A stretch of DNA of 64,000 nt from Flavobacteriales bacterium UBA2104 (GCA_002331485.1 DCYS01000022.1:68945-132944); one strand, 5' to 3'. Shown: positions 13,983 through 24,811, numbered from the stretch's first letter. Notes: generated from the letters alone by a model not told the origin. Made by a program: numbers and translations.

Positions 13983-16900
13983 TCAAAATACGCTACTCAT
14001 TGATGAGTTGAAGAAGGTAATCACCGAGACATCCGAAGTAAGGATTAGCTGTGGTTTCTTTACCTCTTTTGCATTCTTTGAGCTCATTGATTCTTTCAAG
14101 AAAGCTGCATCAGTACAATTCCTACTTAATCACAAAGCTGAATATGATGATTCCTTCAAGTATCTTCAATCTGATGCCGAGAAACAGCTCAACTTTAATC
14201 TTGATCGGAGATTTAAGGTCAAGCAAGTCCTAGAGCTCGTTGGGACCAAAGTGGAGTTCCGTCATGGAAACTTAGGAAATCAAAACATTCTGCTTGTTTC
14301 CGATAAAGGCTCTACGAAAACGTTTGTTATTACTCCGATGAACCTTGACTCGGTAGCCCTGGGAACTGTGTCTTCAGATGAAGCCATATTCATCAATAAT
14401 TACCAAGACGCAAGTAATCAATACTTAGAGCTATTCGAAAACGCATGGAATAACAGCAAGCTTAATATCAATGCAAAGATGCTTGAGGTTCTTGAGAAAG
14501 GGTTTCAGGGATACTCTCCAGAAGCAATTTACAAGTATTGTATGCGTGAGATATTCCACTACTCCACAATTTCTGAAAGAGCTGATGAGAAGCTCCAGAA
14601 AGTAGGCTTCAAGGATTCTAAAGTTTGGGGACTACTTTACAACTTCCAGAAGGACGCTGTGATCGGAGCAATTGAAAAGATTGAAACCTATGGTGGATGT
14701 ATCATAGCGGACTCTGTAGGGCTTGGAAAGACCTTTGAGGCCTTGGCTGTAATGAAATACTACCAGTTAAGGAATGATAGAATTCTTGTACTTGCCCCAA
14801 AGAAACTCCGTGAGAACTGGACAATCTACCAGCTCAACGACAAGAGGAATATTCTGGCACAAGATCGCCTGAATTACGATGTATTGAATCATACTGACCT
14901 CTCAAGAGATAGCGGAAAGTCTGGAGATATTGATTTGGAAATGATCAACTGGGGCAACTATGATCTTGTAGTCATAGATGAGTCTCACAACTTCAGAAAT
15001 AACCCCAACAGAAGAGATAGAGTTACCAGGTATAGCCGTTTGATGAATGACGTTATCAAGTCAAATATTCGCACGAAAGTCTTGATGTTATCTGCAACAC
15101 CTGTGAACAACAGAATGAACGATCTTAAGAATCAGGTAGCATTTATCACAGAAGGAGATGATCATGCGTTTCGGGCAAATGGAATTGAGAGTATCACTCA
15201 GGTAATGAAGGATGCTCAAAGGAGATTTACGCAATGGTACCGCAACAATGACCCTGACAACCTTAATGTCAATCAGCTCATGGAGAGCTTAGACGGGTCA
15301 TACTTCCGAATCCTGGATATGCTGACGATTGCAAGATCACGGAAACACATCGAAAAGTACTACGATACCGCTGACATAGGGAAGTTCCCAGAAAGACTTC
15401 AACCAATTACGGTTCAAGCGGAGATCGACACCAATGAACAGTTTAAAGATATAGGCCAGCTCTATGACGAGATAAGTACTCTAACTCTAGCTGCTTATAC
15501 TCCACTAGGATATGTGAGAGCTGATAAGCGAGAGTATTATGAAGAGAAGTACGATATGACGACTCATACAGGGAGTGTATTCAAACAAGTTGACCGTGAG
15601 CAGTCGTTGATCTACTTGATGCGTGTTAACCTCTTAAAACGTCTTGAAAGCTCTATTCACTCTTTCCATTTGACAGTGGAAAAGCTGATAGACTTCATCA
15701 ACGCCAACATCAAGCAGATAGAGCTCCATCAAAATGGAGAAATAGACCTTGATCTAAACATAACTGACATTGACATTGATGATACTGACCTTGAAGACAT
15801 GCTAGTTGGTGGTAAGACAAAGGTTCTTGTCCAGGATATTGACCTCATTCGTTGGAAGCAAGACCTCAAGCACGACAAGTCCATATTAACAAATCTAGCC
15901 AGTAGCATTAAGTTGATTGATACCAGCCGTGATGCCAAGCTCCTCAGTTTAAAAGAGATGATTGAGGACAAGGCGAAGAACCCTATCAATGGAGAAAACC
16001 GAAAGGTCATCATTTTTACTGCCTTTGCAGATACAGCAAATTACTTGTATAAGGAGTTGAAAAGCTGGATTAAAGATGAGCTTGGCCTTTACAGTGCGTT
16101 GGTTACTGGGAGCGGTGATAATAAAACGAACATGCCTGGTTGTAGATCGGACTTAAGCTCGGTCTTGACGAACTTTTCACCTATCTCAAAACGAAGAGAT
16201 GAGATCACACCTGAGGAGACGAAAGAAATAGACATTCTTTTCTGTACCGACTGTATTTCTGAAGGACAAAACCTTCAAGATTGTGATTATCTCGTGAACT
16301 ACGACATTCATTGGAACCCAGTTCGAATTATACAGCGCTTTGGGCGTATAGATCGTATCGGCTCCAGGAATGAACGCATTCAGCTTGTCAACTTCTTTCC
16401 GTCAATGGAGTTAGACAGCTTCATTGATCTAGTAGCAAGAGTACAAGGTCGTATGGTCATGCTAGACGTATCTGCGACTGGAGAGGACAACATCATTTCT
16501 AAGAACAGTCGTGAAATGCAAGACCTGGATTACAGAAAGAGACAGCTCAAGCAGTTGCAAGATCAGGTTATTGACCTTGAAGATGTACAAGGGAATATTT
16601 CCATCACAGACCTCACATTTAACGATTTCAAAATCGACTTAGAGAAGAGTTCTGATGAGCAGATTCAAGAGCTGAATGAAATACCCCCTTCTTCTTTTGC
16701 TGTGGTGACCTCCAACCTCGAAAGCATCAAGCCAGGGGTTTTGTTCTGCTTGAAAGACTCTAGTACAGAATACGAAAACAAATTGCGTAACAATATTCTA
16801 TATCCATTCTTCCTGGTATACATCAGTGAGGATGGTGAGGAACTTGTGAGTGCGACACAAACCAAAATAGCTCTTGACTATTTCCGAAAGCTCTCAATGG

Positions 16901-17133
16901 GTAATGACAAGGTTCTGGCTGATCTGTTGGCAGAATTTGATAAAGAGACGAAGAATAACAAGAAAATGGAGAAATATACAGCACTTCTTGAGCAAGCCGT
17001 GAAAGAAGTAGTGGGTGTGCAAGAAGAGATAGGGCTTGACGCTCTGGCAACACCTGGTGCGGCAGCTGAAGTTGTGAAATCGGTTGGAGAAAGAGCTGAA
17101 ATAGAATTGGTAGCGACATTGTTTATTAAGTGA
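13966..17133 (+). CDS. SNF2/DEAD-type helicase with PLD-like N-terminus
   Basis: A 1055-residue defence-type helicase. The N-terminal about 190 residues resemble the phospholipase D-like domain found in such proteins (ISCGFFTS, VEFRHGN, ITPMNLD), but no complete HxK...D site is seen, so nuclease activity is doubtful. The helicase core has ADSVGLGKT near 252, VIDESHNFRN near 339, LSATPVNNR, CTDCISEGQNLQ and RFGRIDRIGS. ATG at 13966 gives MRIINNQ. It overlaps the next gene by four bases. Such helicases accompany type III-like methylases in defence islands. Confidence 0.88.
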   Translation: MRIINNQNTLLIDELKKVITETSEVRISCGFFTSFAFFELIDSFKKAASVQFLLNHKAEYDDSFKYLQSDAEKQLNFNLDRRFKVKQVLELVGTKVEFRHGNLGNQNILLVSDKGSTKTFVITPMNLDSVALGTVSSDEAIFINNYQDASNQYLELFENAWNNSKLNINAKMLEVLEKGFQGYSPEAIYKYCMREIFHYSTISERADEKLQKVGFKDSKVWGLLYNFQKDAVIGAIEKIETYGGCIIADSVGLGKTFEALAVMKYYQLRNDRILVLAPKKLRENWTIYQLNDKRNILAQDRLNYDVLNHTDLSRDSGKSGDIDLEMINWGNYDLVVIDESHNFRNNPNRRDRVTRYSRLMNDVIKSNIRTKVLMLSATPVNNRMNDLKNQVAFITEGDDHAFRANGIESITQVMKDAQRRFTQWYRNNDPDNLNVNQLMESLDGSYFRILDMLTIARSRKHIEKYYDTADIGKFPERLQPITVQAEIDTNEQFKDIGQLYDEISTLTLAAYTPLGYVRADKREYYEEKYDMTTHTGSVFKQVDREQSLIYLMRVNLLKRLESSIHSFHLTVEKLIDFINANIKQIELHQNGEIDLDLNITDIDIDDTDLEDMLVGGKTKVLVQDIDLIRWKQDLKHDKSILTNLASSIKLIDTSRDAKLLSLKEMIEDKAKNPINGENRKVIIFTAFADTANYLYKELKSWIKDELGLYSALVTGSGDNKTNMPGCRSDLSSVLTNFSPISKRRDEITPEETKEIDILFCTDCISEGQNLQDCDYLVNYDIHWNPVRIIQRFGRIDRIGSRNERIQLVNFFPSMELDSFIDLVARVQGRMVMLDVSATGEDNIISKNSREMQDLDYRKRQLKQLQDQVIDLEDVQGNISITDLTFNDFKIDLEKSSDEQIQELNEIPPSSFAVVTSNLESIKPGVLFCLKDSSTEYENKLRNNILYPFFLVYISEDGEELVSATQTKIALDYFRKLSMGNDKVLADLLAEFDKETKNNKKMEKYTALLEQAVKEVVGVQEEIGLDALATPGAAAEVVKSVGERAEIELVATLFIK

Positions 17134-17897
17134 TCGACTATAACAACATATTGCAATTGCCTGCTCGTTGCAGGGTGGAGAAAAAGCTGACAAAGGCTTT
17201 TTTTCTAAAGCACTACGCCCTTTCTACGAGTGAGAAAAAGTTCTTAGCAGAGAAGATAGAAAGTATGAGGTGGCTGGGTATGATCACTCCTGCCAATGCT
17301 AACATCAAGAGCGTAAAAACAGATCAATACGACTACTCGTTGATCAATGTTTTTTTGGTCTCATTACATGCGAAAGAAGTAGAGGTTGACGGCAAGAAAG
17401 CAATCGAGTTACTACAAAAGTACTTGCCTGATCAAGCTCTAGTTATTGCAGAGACAGAGTTTGACTTTATGGTTGGCAGTTGCGATAAACGCATCAACCA
17501 AGCAGATAAGAACAAAAGGACCATTGAGCGCTACCAGATCACAGCTCCCATTTCAAAACTCTACAAGAAGGAAATTCATGATTCCTTCTTCGAGCGGTTG
17601 AGTTTTGAACAGCTAGACACCACCACATTGGAGTCTACCTACAAGAGCTATATAAATGCTATCGTTGAACTCAATTCGGCCGAGATTACTGGAAGCTTTA
17701 GAAAACGGCCTGCATTGCGCACACAAGAAGACTTGCGACTTCTGGAGCGCATAGAAGAAAAAGAATACGAAATAGCCCAGCTCAGAAGTGAGATCAAGAA
17801 AGAAACTCAGCTGAATGGTCAGGTAAATTTAAACGTGACTATACAAGATATAAAGAAAGAAATTGAAGACATTAAAAAAGAATTAAGTAAGGAATAA
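17130..17897 (+). CDS. DUF4391 family protein
   Basis: A 255-residue protein opening with ILQLPARCRVEKKLTKAFF, the conserved start of DUF4391, and ending in a coiled coil (about 215-255). Starts with GTG in a GTGA overlap with the helicase stop. Members regularly sit between an SNF2 helicase and a type III methylase; their biochemical role is not established. The next ATG follows one base after its stop. Confidence 0.85.
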   Translation: MIDYNNILQLPARCRVEKKLTKAFFLKHYALSTSEKKFLAEKIESMRWLGMITPANANIKSVKTDQYDYSLINVFLVSLHAKEVEVDGKKAIELLQKYLPDQALVIAETEFDFMVGSCDKRINQADKNKRTIERYQITAPISKLYKKEIHDSFFERLSFEQLDTTTLESTYKSYINAIVELNSAEITGSFRKRPALRTQEDLRLLERIEEKEYEIAQLRSEIKKETQLNGQVNLNVTIQDIKKEIEDIKKELSKE

Positions 17898-17898
17898 C

Positions 17899-19824
17899 AT
17901 GGAGAAAATAAAGCCAAACAGTGAACTGACCAAGAGTAAAGATTTGGTTACTGAAAATATCGAGAAGCTGAAAGAACTCTTCCCTGAAATCAATGCCGAG
18001 GGACATATTGACTTTAAAGTTTTGAAGCAGATTCTGGGAGAAGAAATTGAAGATGAAGAAGAGTACTATCGCTTTACTTGGGCGGGGAAGTCTCTGGCTA
18101 GGCTTGAGTCTCAGAAGCCGAGTACAGGAACTCTCAGACCTTGTAAAGAAGAGAGTGTTGATTGGGGTAATACTCAAAACACTTACTTAGAAGGTGATAA
18201 CCTAGAAGTGTTGAAACTACTACAAAAGAGCTATGCTGCAAAAGTAAAGATGATTTATATCGACCCGCCTTATAACACAGGAAAAGATTTTGTCTACAAA
18301 GATAATTACAAAAACAATCTTAAAAATTATCTAGAGCTAACTGGTCAGCAAGACGCTTCTGGAGTTAGACTTACTACTAACGCTGAGAGTGATGGTAGGT
18401 ATCATTCTCAGTGGTTAAATATGATGTATCCAAGATTGCGATTAGCTCGGAATTTACTTCAAGAGAACGGTGTCATATTTATCAGTATTGACGAACATGA
18501 GGGCAGGAACTTAATGAAAATATGTGATGAGATATTCGGTGAACAAAACTTGGTTGCTAATCTAATTTGGAATTTGTCAAGCGGTCCTCAAGCGGGTCAT
18601 TTTACAAGGTCTCATGAATATATATTGTGTTATGCAAAAAACAAGAATCATTTAGATTACTTCATAGATACATCTGGGGGCACTATCAAACATGGGGCTT
18701 TAAAGAAAATATCTTCAGCAAACCCTAAAAGCGAAGTTTTATTCCCTAAAGGCTCCATTGAATGTGAGGTCCCTAATGCAGAGTTTCAAGGGGTTTTAGG
18801 AACTTCTGAAAAACAGTATATCAAATCTCCCAAAATGACTTTTAAAGATGGTAAGCTAGAGAATGATACAGTGATAGAGGCTGGATGGGCTATGAAAAAT
18901 CAACTAGAAAATTGGCTACAAGGAAAAGAAACTTTTGATAGTAAAGGCCAAAAAGTTATTCGCTTCTATTTCAACTCAAAAGGAATACTATTTTATGAAA
19001 AAGAAAGAGGTACTATCCACCCAAAAACTGTCTTAAACAGCAAAGATGTTGGCAACACAAAAAACGGGACTGATGAAGTTCAAGACTTGTTTGGTGAGAA
19101 AATCATGAGCTTTCCGAAACCTACGAGTCTAATCAAATCATTGATCAAAATAGTTTCAACACGTTCTAATGACATCATATTAGATTTCTTTTCTGGTTCA
19201 GCAACTACTGCTGATGCTGTAATGCAGTTGAATACGGAAGACCTAATTGATAGGAAATTCATTCAGATTCAACTACCAGAGCCCACACAAGAGTCAAGCA
19301 CTGCGAGAAAAGAAGGTTATTCAACTATTGCTGAAATAGGCAAAGAGAGGATTCGAAGAGCAATCAACAAAATTAAACAAGAAAATCCTAAAAACCTCAA
19401 TGGTGTTGATCTCGGTTTTCAAGTGTATAAACTTGATACATCCAACATCAAACCATGGCAGGGCAATACAGAAGATATAGAACAGAGTCTATTCGATGCA
19501 GAAGAAAACATCAAAGAAGGTCGAACAGCTGAAGACGTTCTTTATGAAGTCCTCTTGAAGTTTGGTCTGGACCTTACTTTGCCCATCGAAGAAAAAGAGC
19601 TTGAGGGCCAAAAAGTGTTCAATGTTGGCCACGGAGCACTCTTTCTTTGCCTTGATAAAAAGATCAAAGCTTCAGTAGCTGAGGCTATTGGGAAATGGAA
19701 AGAAGAACTGGAACCAGAGATTTGCAGAGTTATCTTCAGAGACTCTGGATTTACAGATGTAGATAAAACCAATGCTACGCAGACATTGAAAAAGTTTGGT
19801 ATCACTGAAGTAAAAAGTATTTAA
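17899..19824 (+). CDS. type III-like DNA methyltransferase (Mod)
   Basis: A 641-residue DNA adenine/cytosine-N4 methyltransferase of the beta arrangement: DPPY in YIDPPYNTGKDF (122-125) comes before the SAM loop DFFSGSATTADAV (about 429). The middle region (180-400) would hold the target-recognition domain. In type III systems Mod recognises an asymmetric site and joins Res. It lies one base after DUF4391 and three bases before the membrane-protein gene. Confidence 0.93.
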   Translation: MEKIKPNSELTKSKDLVTENIEKLKELFPEINAEGHIDFKVLKQILGEEIEDEEEYYRFTWAGKSLARLESQKPSTGTLRPCKEESVDWGNTQNTYLEGDNLEVLKLLQKSYAAKVKMIYIDPPYNTGKDFVYKDNYKNNLKNYLELTGQQDASGVRLTTNAESDGRYHSQWLNMMYPRLRLARNLLQENGVIFISIDEHEGRNLMKICDEIFGEQNLVANLIWNLSSGPQAGHFTRSHEYILCYAKNKNHLDYFIDTSGGTIKHGALKKISSANPKSEVLFPKGSIECEVPNAEFQGVLGTSEKQYIKSPKMTFKDGKLENDTVIEAGWAMKNQLENWLQGKETFDSKGQKVIRFYFNSKGILFYEKERGTIHPKTVLNSKDVGNTKNGTDEVQDLFGEKIMSFPKPTSLIKSLIKIVSTRSNDIILDFFSGSATTADAVMQLNTEDLIDRKFIQIQLPEPTQESSTARKEGYSTIAEIGKERIRRAINKIKQENPKNLNGVDLGFQVYKLDTSNIKPWQGNTEDIEQSLFDAEENIKEGRTAEDVLYEVLLKFGLDLTLPIEEKELEGQKVFNVGHGALFLCLDKKIKASVAEAIGKWKEELEPEICRVIFRDSGFTDVDKTNATQTLKKFGITEVKSI

Positions 19825-19827
19825 GAT

Positions 19828-20397
19828 ATGGAATTAGATTTTGAATATTTATTGAAAATAGGGATTCCCATTCTAGCTCTTATTGTCTCTTGTTTTGCCG
19901 TCTATTATACATGGAAAGGCCTTAAGCTTCAGCGAGAACATAACATCAAATCTCTCAAACCTATTGGGAAAATTACTATAGGTGACTTTGAGTCACATTT
20001 GTTTGTTCGAATTGATAATTATGGTGTGGGGCCTCTAATAATGAAAAGTCTATCTGTAAACGGAAAGAAGTTAAATGTCAAGCAGACTTTGTTAAGTCTT
20101 TTGGACCCTCATCTTGCCAACCAGATAAGATGGAAGAACTTTTCTGGATTCTTACCTGGTCGAGTTATCCCAGCTGGAGGTCAATTGGACCTAATTGATT
20201 GGACAAAAGATAAAGATTATAAAAAATCAGATGATGAGATTGAATCCACTAAAAGAAGATGTCGTGAGCACTTCAAGTCATGGACTATCAAAGTTACCTA
20301 TACAGATATATACGAAAGCAAAACATTCGAAGACGAGTTGGAGCTATCATGGTTTGGAAGAAACTTAGAGGACTCTGTTGAAAAAGATAAGAAGTAA
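19828..20397 (+). CDS. membrane-anchored protein inserted between mod and res
   Basis: A 189-residue protein with one N-terminal membrane span (IGIPILALIVSCFAVYYTW, about 12-30) and a soluble, strand-rich remainder facing the cytoplasm. No known domain. It sits between mod and res, which are adjacent in ordinary type III systems, and its stop lies two bases before the res ATG. It may be an accessory or a separate small defence gene. Confidence 0.75.
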   Translation: MELDFEYLLKIGIPILALIVSCFAVYYTWKGLKLQREHNIKSLKPIGKITIGDFESHLFVRIDNYGVGPLIMKSLSVNGKKLNVKQTLLSLLDPHLANQIRWKNFSGFLPGRVIPAGGQLDLIDWTKDKDYKKSDDEIESTKRRCREHFKSWTIKVTYTDIYESKTFEDELELSWFGRNLEDSVEKDKK

Positions 20398-20398
20398 T

Positions 20399-23300
20399 AT
20401 GAAAATAAAATTTGACAGCGCTTTACAATACCAGAGAGATGCAATAAACTCGATAGTAGACATATTCCAAGGCCAAGAGTCGTGCGACAGCAACTTTACA
20501 GTCTATTCGCCAGAGTATTTGGAAAAAGAAGGTCAACGAATGGCCAAGGCTGGATTTTCAGAACTGGGCTATGGAAATAGGTTCACACTTACAGAGGGAG
20601 AAATACTAAACAACGTACAACAAATCCAGCTAAAAAATGGATTGAAACCCTCTTCAAGAGCAGAAGTAGATCGGAGTCACCTGGATTTCACGATTGAGAT
20701 GGAGACTGGAACAGGAAAAACCTATGTCTATCTCCGCACAATCATGGAGATGTACCAAAAGTATGGTTTCTCCAAGCACATTATCGTTGTTCCCAGTATT
20801 CCCATCAAAGAGGGTGTCTATAAGTCACTAGAGATCACGAAAGACCATCTGAAGGAACTGTATGACAATATCAACTACAACTTCTTTGTATACGATTCCA
20901 GTAAACTCAACAAGGTTCGTGACTTTGCTACCAATGACAGTCTGGAGATCATGGTCATCAACATTGACGCTTTTCGCAAAAGCTTCGAAGACCCCAAGGA
21001 TGCAAAGAAGAAGGCCAATATCATTCATAGATACAATGATTCATTGGGCTATAAGCCACTTGATCTTATCAAGAACACGAATCCAGTAGTTTTCATTGAT
21101 GAGCCACAGTCCACCATGAGCACTCCATTGGCAAAAAAGGCTGTGCAAGGGCTGAATCCATTATGCATATTAAGATACTCTGCCACTCACAAAGAGAAGG
21201 TGAACTTAATGTACAAACTAGATGCAGTAGATGCTTATGAAAAGAAGCTCGTAAAGCAAATTGAAGTCGGTTCTATCCAAGCAGAGGGAGCGCATAATGA
21301 AGCGTATATCAAGCTTGAGAAAGTCATGATCGGCAAAGGGTACCCTAAGGCTAAAGTAACAGTTGACAAACTCGAAAAAGGCTCCATCAAAAGAAAACCG
21401 ATAACCGTTAAGCAGAATGATGATTTAGAGTCTCTAACAGGTCGAATGGAGTACGCTGGCTATATCATCAACGACATCCATGGCGTAGAAGGAAATGAGT
21501 ACATAGACTTTACAAGTAATGATAAATTCATTCGATTGGGAGAAGCAGTTGGTAGCTCAGAAGATAGTCAGGTAAAACGAGCGCTGATTCGTAAAACCAT
21601 AGAGGAACATTTGGATAAGGAACTAGTGCTAAACCCGCAAGGAATTAAGGTTCTTACCCTGTTTTTCATTGACACTGTTTCTAAATATAGAATTTACGAT
21701 GAGGAAGGAAATCAGCAGAATGGAGAGTACGCTCAAATCTTCGAGGAAGAATACAAGAAGGTAGTTAAGAAGCCTAAGTACACAAGCCTATTTGAGGAAA
21801 TTGATGATGCTGAGTATGATGCTTCACTCGTGCACAACGGCTATTTCTCCATTGATAAAAAAGGAAAGAAAAGTAATAAGAAAGAGAAGTTCGAATACTT
21901 CAAAGACACTAGAGGAAACACTAACGCAGATGAAGATACTTATCACTTGATCATGCGGGACAAGGAGACACTCCTATCGCTCTATGATGGAAAGGATGAA
22001 AAGAAGAAAATCCGCTTCATCTTTAGTCACTCTGCATTGAAAGAGGGATGGGACAACCCTAATGTGTTTCAGATATGTACTCTAAAAGAAGCTGGAGCTT
22101 CAGATATTAGAAGAAGACAAGAGATTGGACGTGGACTCAGACTTTGCGTTAACCAGGAAGGGCAACGAGTATATGGACACGAGACCAACATTCTTACGGT
22201 GATGGCGTCCGAGTCTTATGTGAATTTCGTTGATAATCTTCAGAAAGAGATCGAAAAGGATACAGGAATTAAGTTCGGTCTAATAGAAGATCATACGTTC
22301 AACAATGTTGTGATCAGCATTGAAGAGGAAGAGGTGAACTATCTAGGACAAGAGAAGTCTCAGCAGCTGTATGATCACCTTTTAGCTCAAGGATACATAG
22401 ACAACAGAGGGAAAGTTCAAGACCTTCTCAGAATTGACCTCAAAGAGGAAAAGGTTGATCTTCCTGAAGAGTTTACAGAAGATGAGCATGTCCACAGCCA
22501 GATTCTTTTTAAGTTGAAAGATGCAGCTGGAAAGCTTGAGATTAAAAACAAGGATGATAAGAAGAAAGTCAAACTCAACAAACGTGTGCTGGATAGTCCT
22601 GAATTCAGAGAGCTTTGGGATAAAGTGAAGCATAGAACAACCTTCTCAGTTGACTTTGATGCAGATAGTTTGATCAAAGAATGTATCCAGGCCATGGATA
22701 CCAGACTCAAGATCAACCGTGGGAAGATCGTTTATTCTAAGGCTTCTATTAACATTACTGCTGGAGGAGTCGTGAATGAAGACCCTGAGAACTACGATAT
22801 GAATTTGGATAGCTCTGTTGAGCAATTACCAGATATAGTAACGTACTTACAAAATGAAACGCAACTGACACGTAAGTCCATTGTCAAAATTCTGACTGGA
22901 ACAAATAAGTTGCCGTACTTCAAGGTAAATCCACAGAAGTTTATAGAAGGATGTATTGACATCATCAATGAGCAGATGCGCATGCATATTGTTGATGGTA
23001 TCCAGTACAAGAAAATTGGTGACAACGAATATTATAGCCAGGAGCTTTTCCAAAACGAAGAGCTCTTTGGATACATTAATAAAAATCTAAAAGAAAGTAC
23101 CAAATCACCATTCGAGTATGTAGTTTATGATTCTATAGTGGAGTCAAAGCTTGCTTCTGAATTTGAGAGGAGCGGTAATGTCTCAGTATATGCTAAGCTC
23201 CCAGGTTGGTTCAAGATCGACACTCCACTTGGAACATACAATCCAGACTGGGCTATTCTCTGGAAGGATGAACATGAGGAGAAACTATTCTTTGTGGTGG

Positions 23301-23449
23301 AGTCTAAGGGTGACGTCTCAAGCTTCGAGTTACGACCAAGAGAAGCTGGTAAGATAGAATGTGGTAAGGCACACTTTAAAGCTCTCGATACAGAGATGAT
23401 CGTGGCTAGTGAGATGAACGATGTGGTTAATCATGCGATGAAGGAATAA
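20399..23449 (+). CDS. type III-like restriction subunit (Res), helicase-nuclease
   Basis: A 1016-residue protein. It has Walker A METGTGKT at 101-108, VVFIDEPQS as Walker B, LRYSATHK and RRRQEIGRGLRL (motif VI). The C-terminal nuclease has NPDWAILW...FFVVESKGD, a full PD...ExK site. ATG at 20399 gives MKIKFDSALQYQ, the typical family opening. With Mod it should form an ATP-dependent restriction enzyme. It ends 30 bp before the SIR2 gene. Confidence 0.92.
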   Translation: MKIKFDSALQYQRDAINSIVDIFQGQESCDSNFTVYSPEYLEKEGQRMAKAGFSELGYGNRFTLTEGEILNNVQQIQLKNGLKPSSRAEVDRSHLDFTIEMETGTGKTYVYLRTIMEMYQKYGFSKHIIVVPSIPIKEGVYKSLEITKDHLKELYDNINYNFFVYDSSKLNKVRDFATNDSLEIMVINIDAFRKSFEDPKDAKKKANIIHRYNDSLGYKPLDLIKNTNPVVFIDEPQSTMSTPLAKKAVQGLNPLCILRYSATHKEKVNLMYKLDAVDAYEKKLVKQIEVGSIQAEGAHNEAYIKLEKVMIGKGYPKAKVTVDKLEKGSIKRKPITVKQNDDLESLTGRMEYAGYIINDIHGVEGNEYIDFTSNDKFIRLGEAVGSSEDSQVKRALIRKTIEEHLDKELVLNPQGIKVLTLFFIDTVSKYRIYDEEGNQQNGEYAQIFEEEYKKVVKKPKYTSLFEEIDDAEYDASLVHNGYFSIDKKGKKSNKKEKFEYFKDTRGNTNADEDTYHLIMRDKETLLSLYDGKDEKKKIRFIFSHSALKEGWDNPNVFQICTLKEAGASDIRRRQEIGRGLRLCVNQEGQRVYGHETNILTVMASESYVNFVDNLQKEIEKDTGIKFGLIEDHTFNNVVISIEEEEVNYLGQEKSQQLYDHLLAQGYIDNRGKVQDLLRIDLKEEKVDLPEEFTEDEHVHSQILFKLKDAAGKLEIKNKDDKKKVKLNKRVLDSPEFRELWDKVKHRTTFSVDFDADSLIKECIQAMDTRLKINRGKIVYSKASINITAGGVVNEDPENYDMNLDSSVEQLPDIVTYLQNETQLTRKSIVKILTGTNKLPYFKVNPQKFIEGCIDIINEQMRMHIVDGIQYKKIGDNEYYSQELFQNEELFGYINKNLKESTKSPFEYVVYDSIVESKLASEFERSGNVSVYAKLPGWFKIDTPLGTYNPDWAILWKDEHEEKLFFVVESKGDVSSFELRPREAGKIECGKAHFKALDTEMIVASEMNDVVNHAMKE

Positions 23450-23479
23450 AAGGTTTGGTAGCCTAACAATATATTATTT

Positions 23480-24811
23480 ATGGATTTTTTCGAAATAGAC
23501 TGGACAAAAAAACATGTTTTAAAGACCAACACCAGAGTGTTATGTACCTCTGATGAAGACGAGCTGTCAAGTGATGAATTAAAAGGAGAAGTAGAACCAT
23601 GGTTGTCAGCGATATTCCAAAGCGAACACTTATCTGTCCTTATTGGCTCTGGCTTAACAAGTGCAGTATCAGCAATGGCAGGTGTATCGCCCCAGGAGAT
23701 GTGGCGTCTCAAAATTGATCATGATTTAGGTGAAAAAATAAAGACAAAAGCAGATCAATCAGCCGAAAGTCTAGGCCGAGGGGAAGCAAACATCGAAGAT
23801 GACATTCGAGTAATGCTTGAGCTGATCAATGGCCTTAAAATTATTGATGATGATAGATCAAGTAAACTTGAGGAAGAACTAAACAAAAAGCTCAGGGACT
23901 TTATTTCAGAGATATTAAGAACAGAAAGAGAGCTTGCTGACAAAATTGAAGCAGATGAAGAGAAAGCTGTTAAAGCGTTCAATCTCTTGAAAAGCTTTAT
24001 ACTAAGTTTTTCGAGCAGATCAGCTTCAAGGGAGAGACTCAATATATTTACTACAAACTATGATAGGTTTATCGAACTTGCTTGTGATGAAACAGGAGTT
24101 TTACTTATGGATAGATTCAAAGGTAAGCTGAGGCCTATATTTAGAAATACTAGACTTGAGTTAGACTATCACTATAATCCACCAGGCATCAGAGGTGAGC
24201 CCAGATATGCTGAAGGAGTTGCCAAAATCACAAAGCTTCATGGTTCAATTGACTGGCGCTTTTATGATCAGAAAATAGTTCGAGAAGCATTAACATTTGG
24301 AGCTACTGAAGATCATCCTTCTCTTCCAAAAAACATCTCTGATAATGTTGTCATATACCCTAACTCATCTAAGGATTTGGAAACAGCATTCTATCCATAT
24401 GCAGAGCTGTTTAGAGATTTTTCTACAGCCGCATGTCAACCAAACTCTGTGATAATAACCTACGGCTATGGATTTGGAGATAGCCATATTAATAGAGTGA
24501 TTGAAGACATGTTAACGATACCCTCAACTCATCTCGTCATTATTGCATGGGACATAGATTCTTCAAAAGAGGGTCAGCCTGCCAATTTTGGTTCAGGACG
24601 TGATCGAATTATTAAATTTTTGGAAGATAAGAACTCATCACAATGCACATTGATGATAGGTGAGCACTTTGGTGACCTTTCTAATCTAGTCAACTATTAC
24701 TTACCAAAATCAGCTATTGATAGGTTAACGATCAAGATGCAAAAGTTGAAAGCAAACAGAGGGGATATAGATGAAGAGGGTAATAATAACGAATCAAAAG
24801 AGGAGCAATAA
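23480..24811 (+). CDS. SIR2-domain protein (NADase-type) of a SIR2-HerA pair
   Basis: A 443-residue protein with a SIR2-like fold: LIGSGLT near 54-60 (NAD-binding glycines), FTTNYDRF near 180-187 with the conserved Asn and Asp, and KLHGSIDW near 243-250 with the His. An insertion of charged helices (about 90-160) separates the first motifs. Its stop overlaps the HerA ATG by one base. SIR2-HerA pairs are known antiphage systems that deplete NAD+; the key residues here look intact. Confidence 0.9.
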   Translation: MDFFEIDWTKKHVLKTNTRVLCTSDEDELSSDELKGEVEPWLSAIFQSEHLSVLIGSGLTSAVSAMAGVSPQEMWRLKIDHDLGEKIKTKADQSAESLGRGEANIEDDIRVMLELINGLKIIDDDRSSKLEEELNKKLRDFISEILRTERELADKIEADEEKAVKAFNLLKSFILSFSSRSASRERLNIFTTNYDRFIELACDETGVLLMDRFKGKLRPIFRNTRLELDYHYNPPGIRGEPRYAEGVAKITKLHGSIDWRFYDQKIVREALTFGATEDHPSLPKNISDNVVIYPNSSKDLETAFYPYAELFRDFSTAACQPNSVIITYGYGFGDSHINRVIEDMLTIPSTHLVIIAWDIDSSKEGQPANFGSGRDRIIKFLEDKNSSQCTLMIGEHFGDLSNLVNYYLPKSAIDRLTIKMQKLKANRGDIDEEGNNNESKEEQ

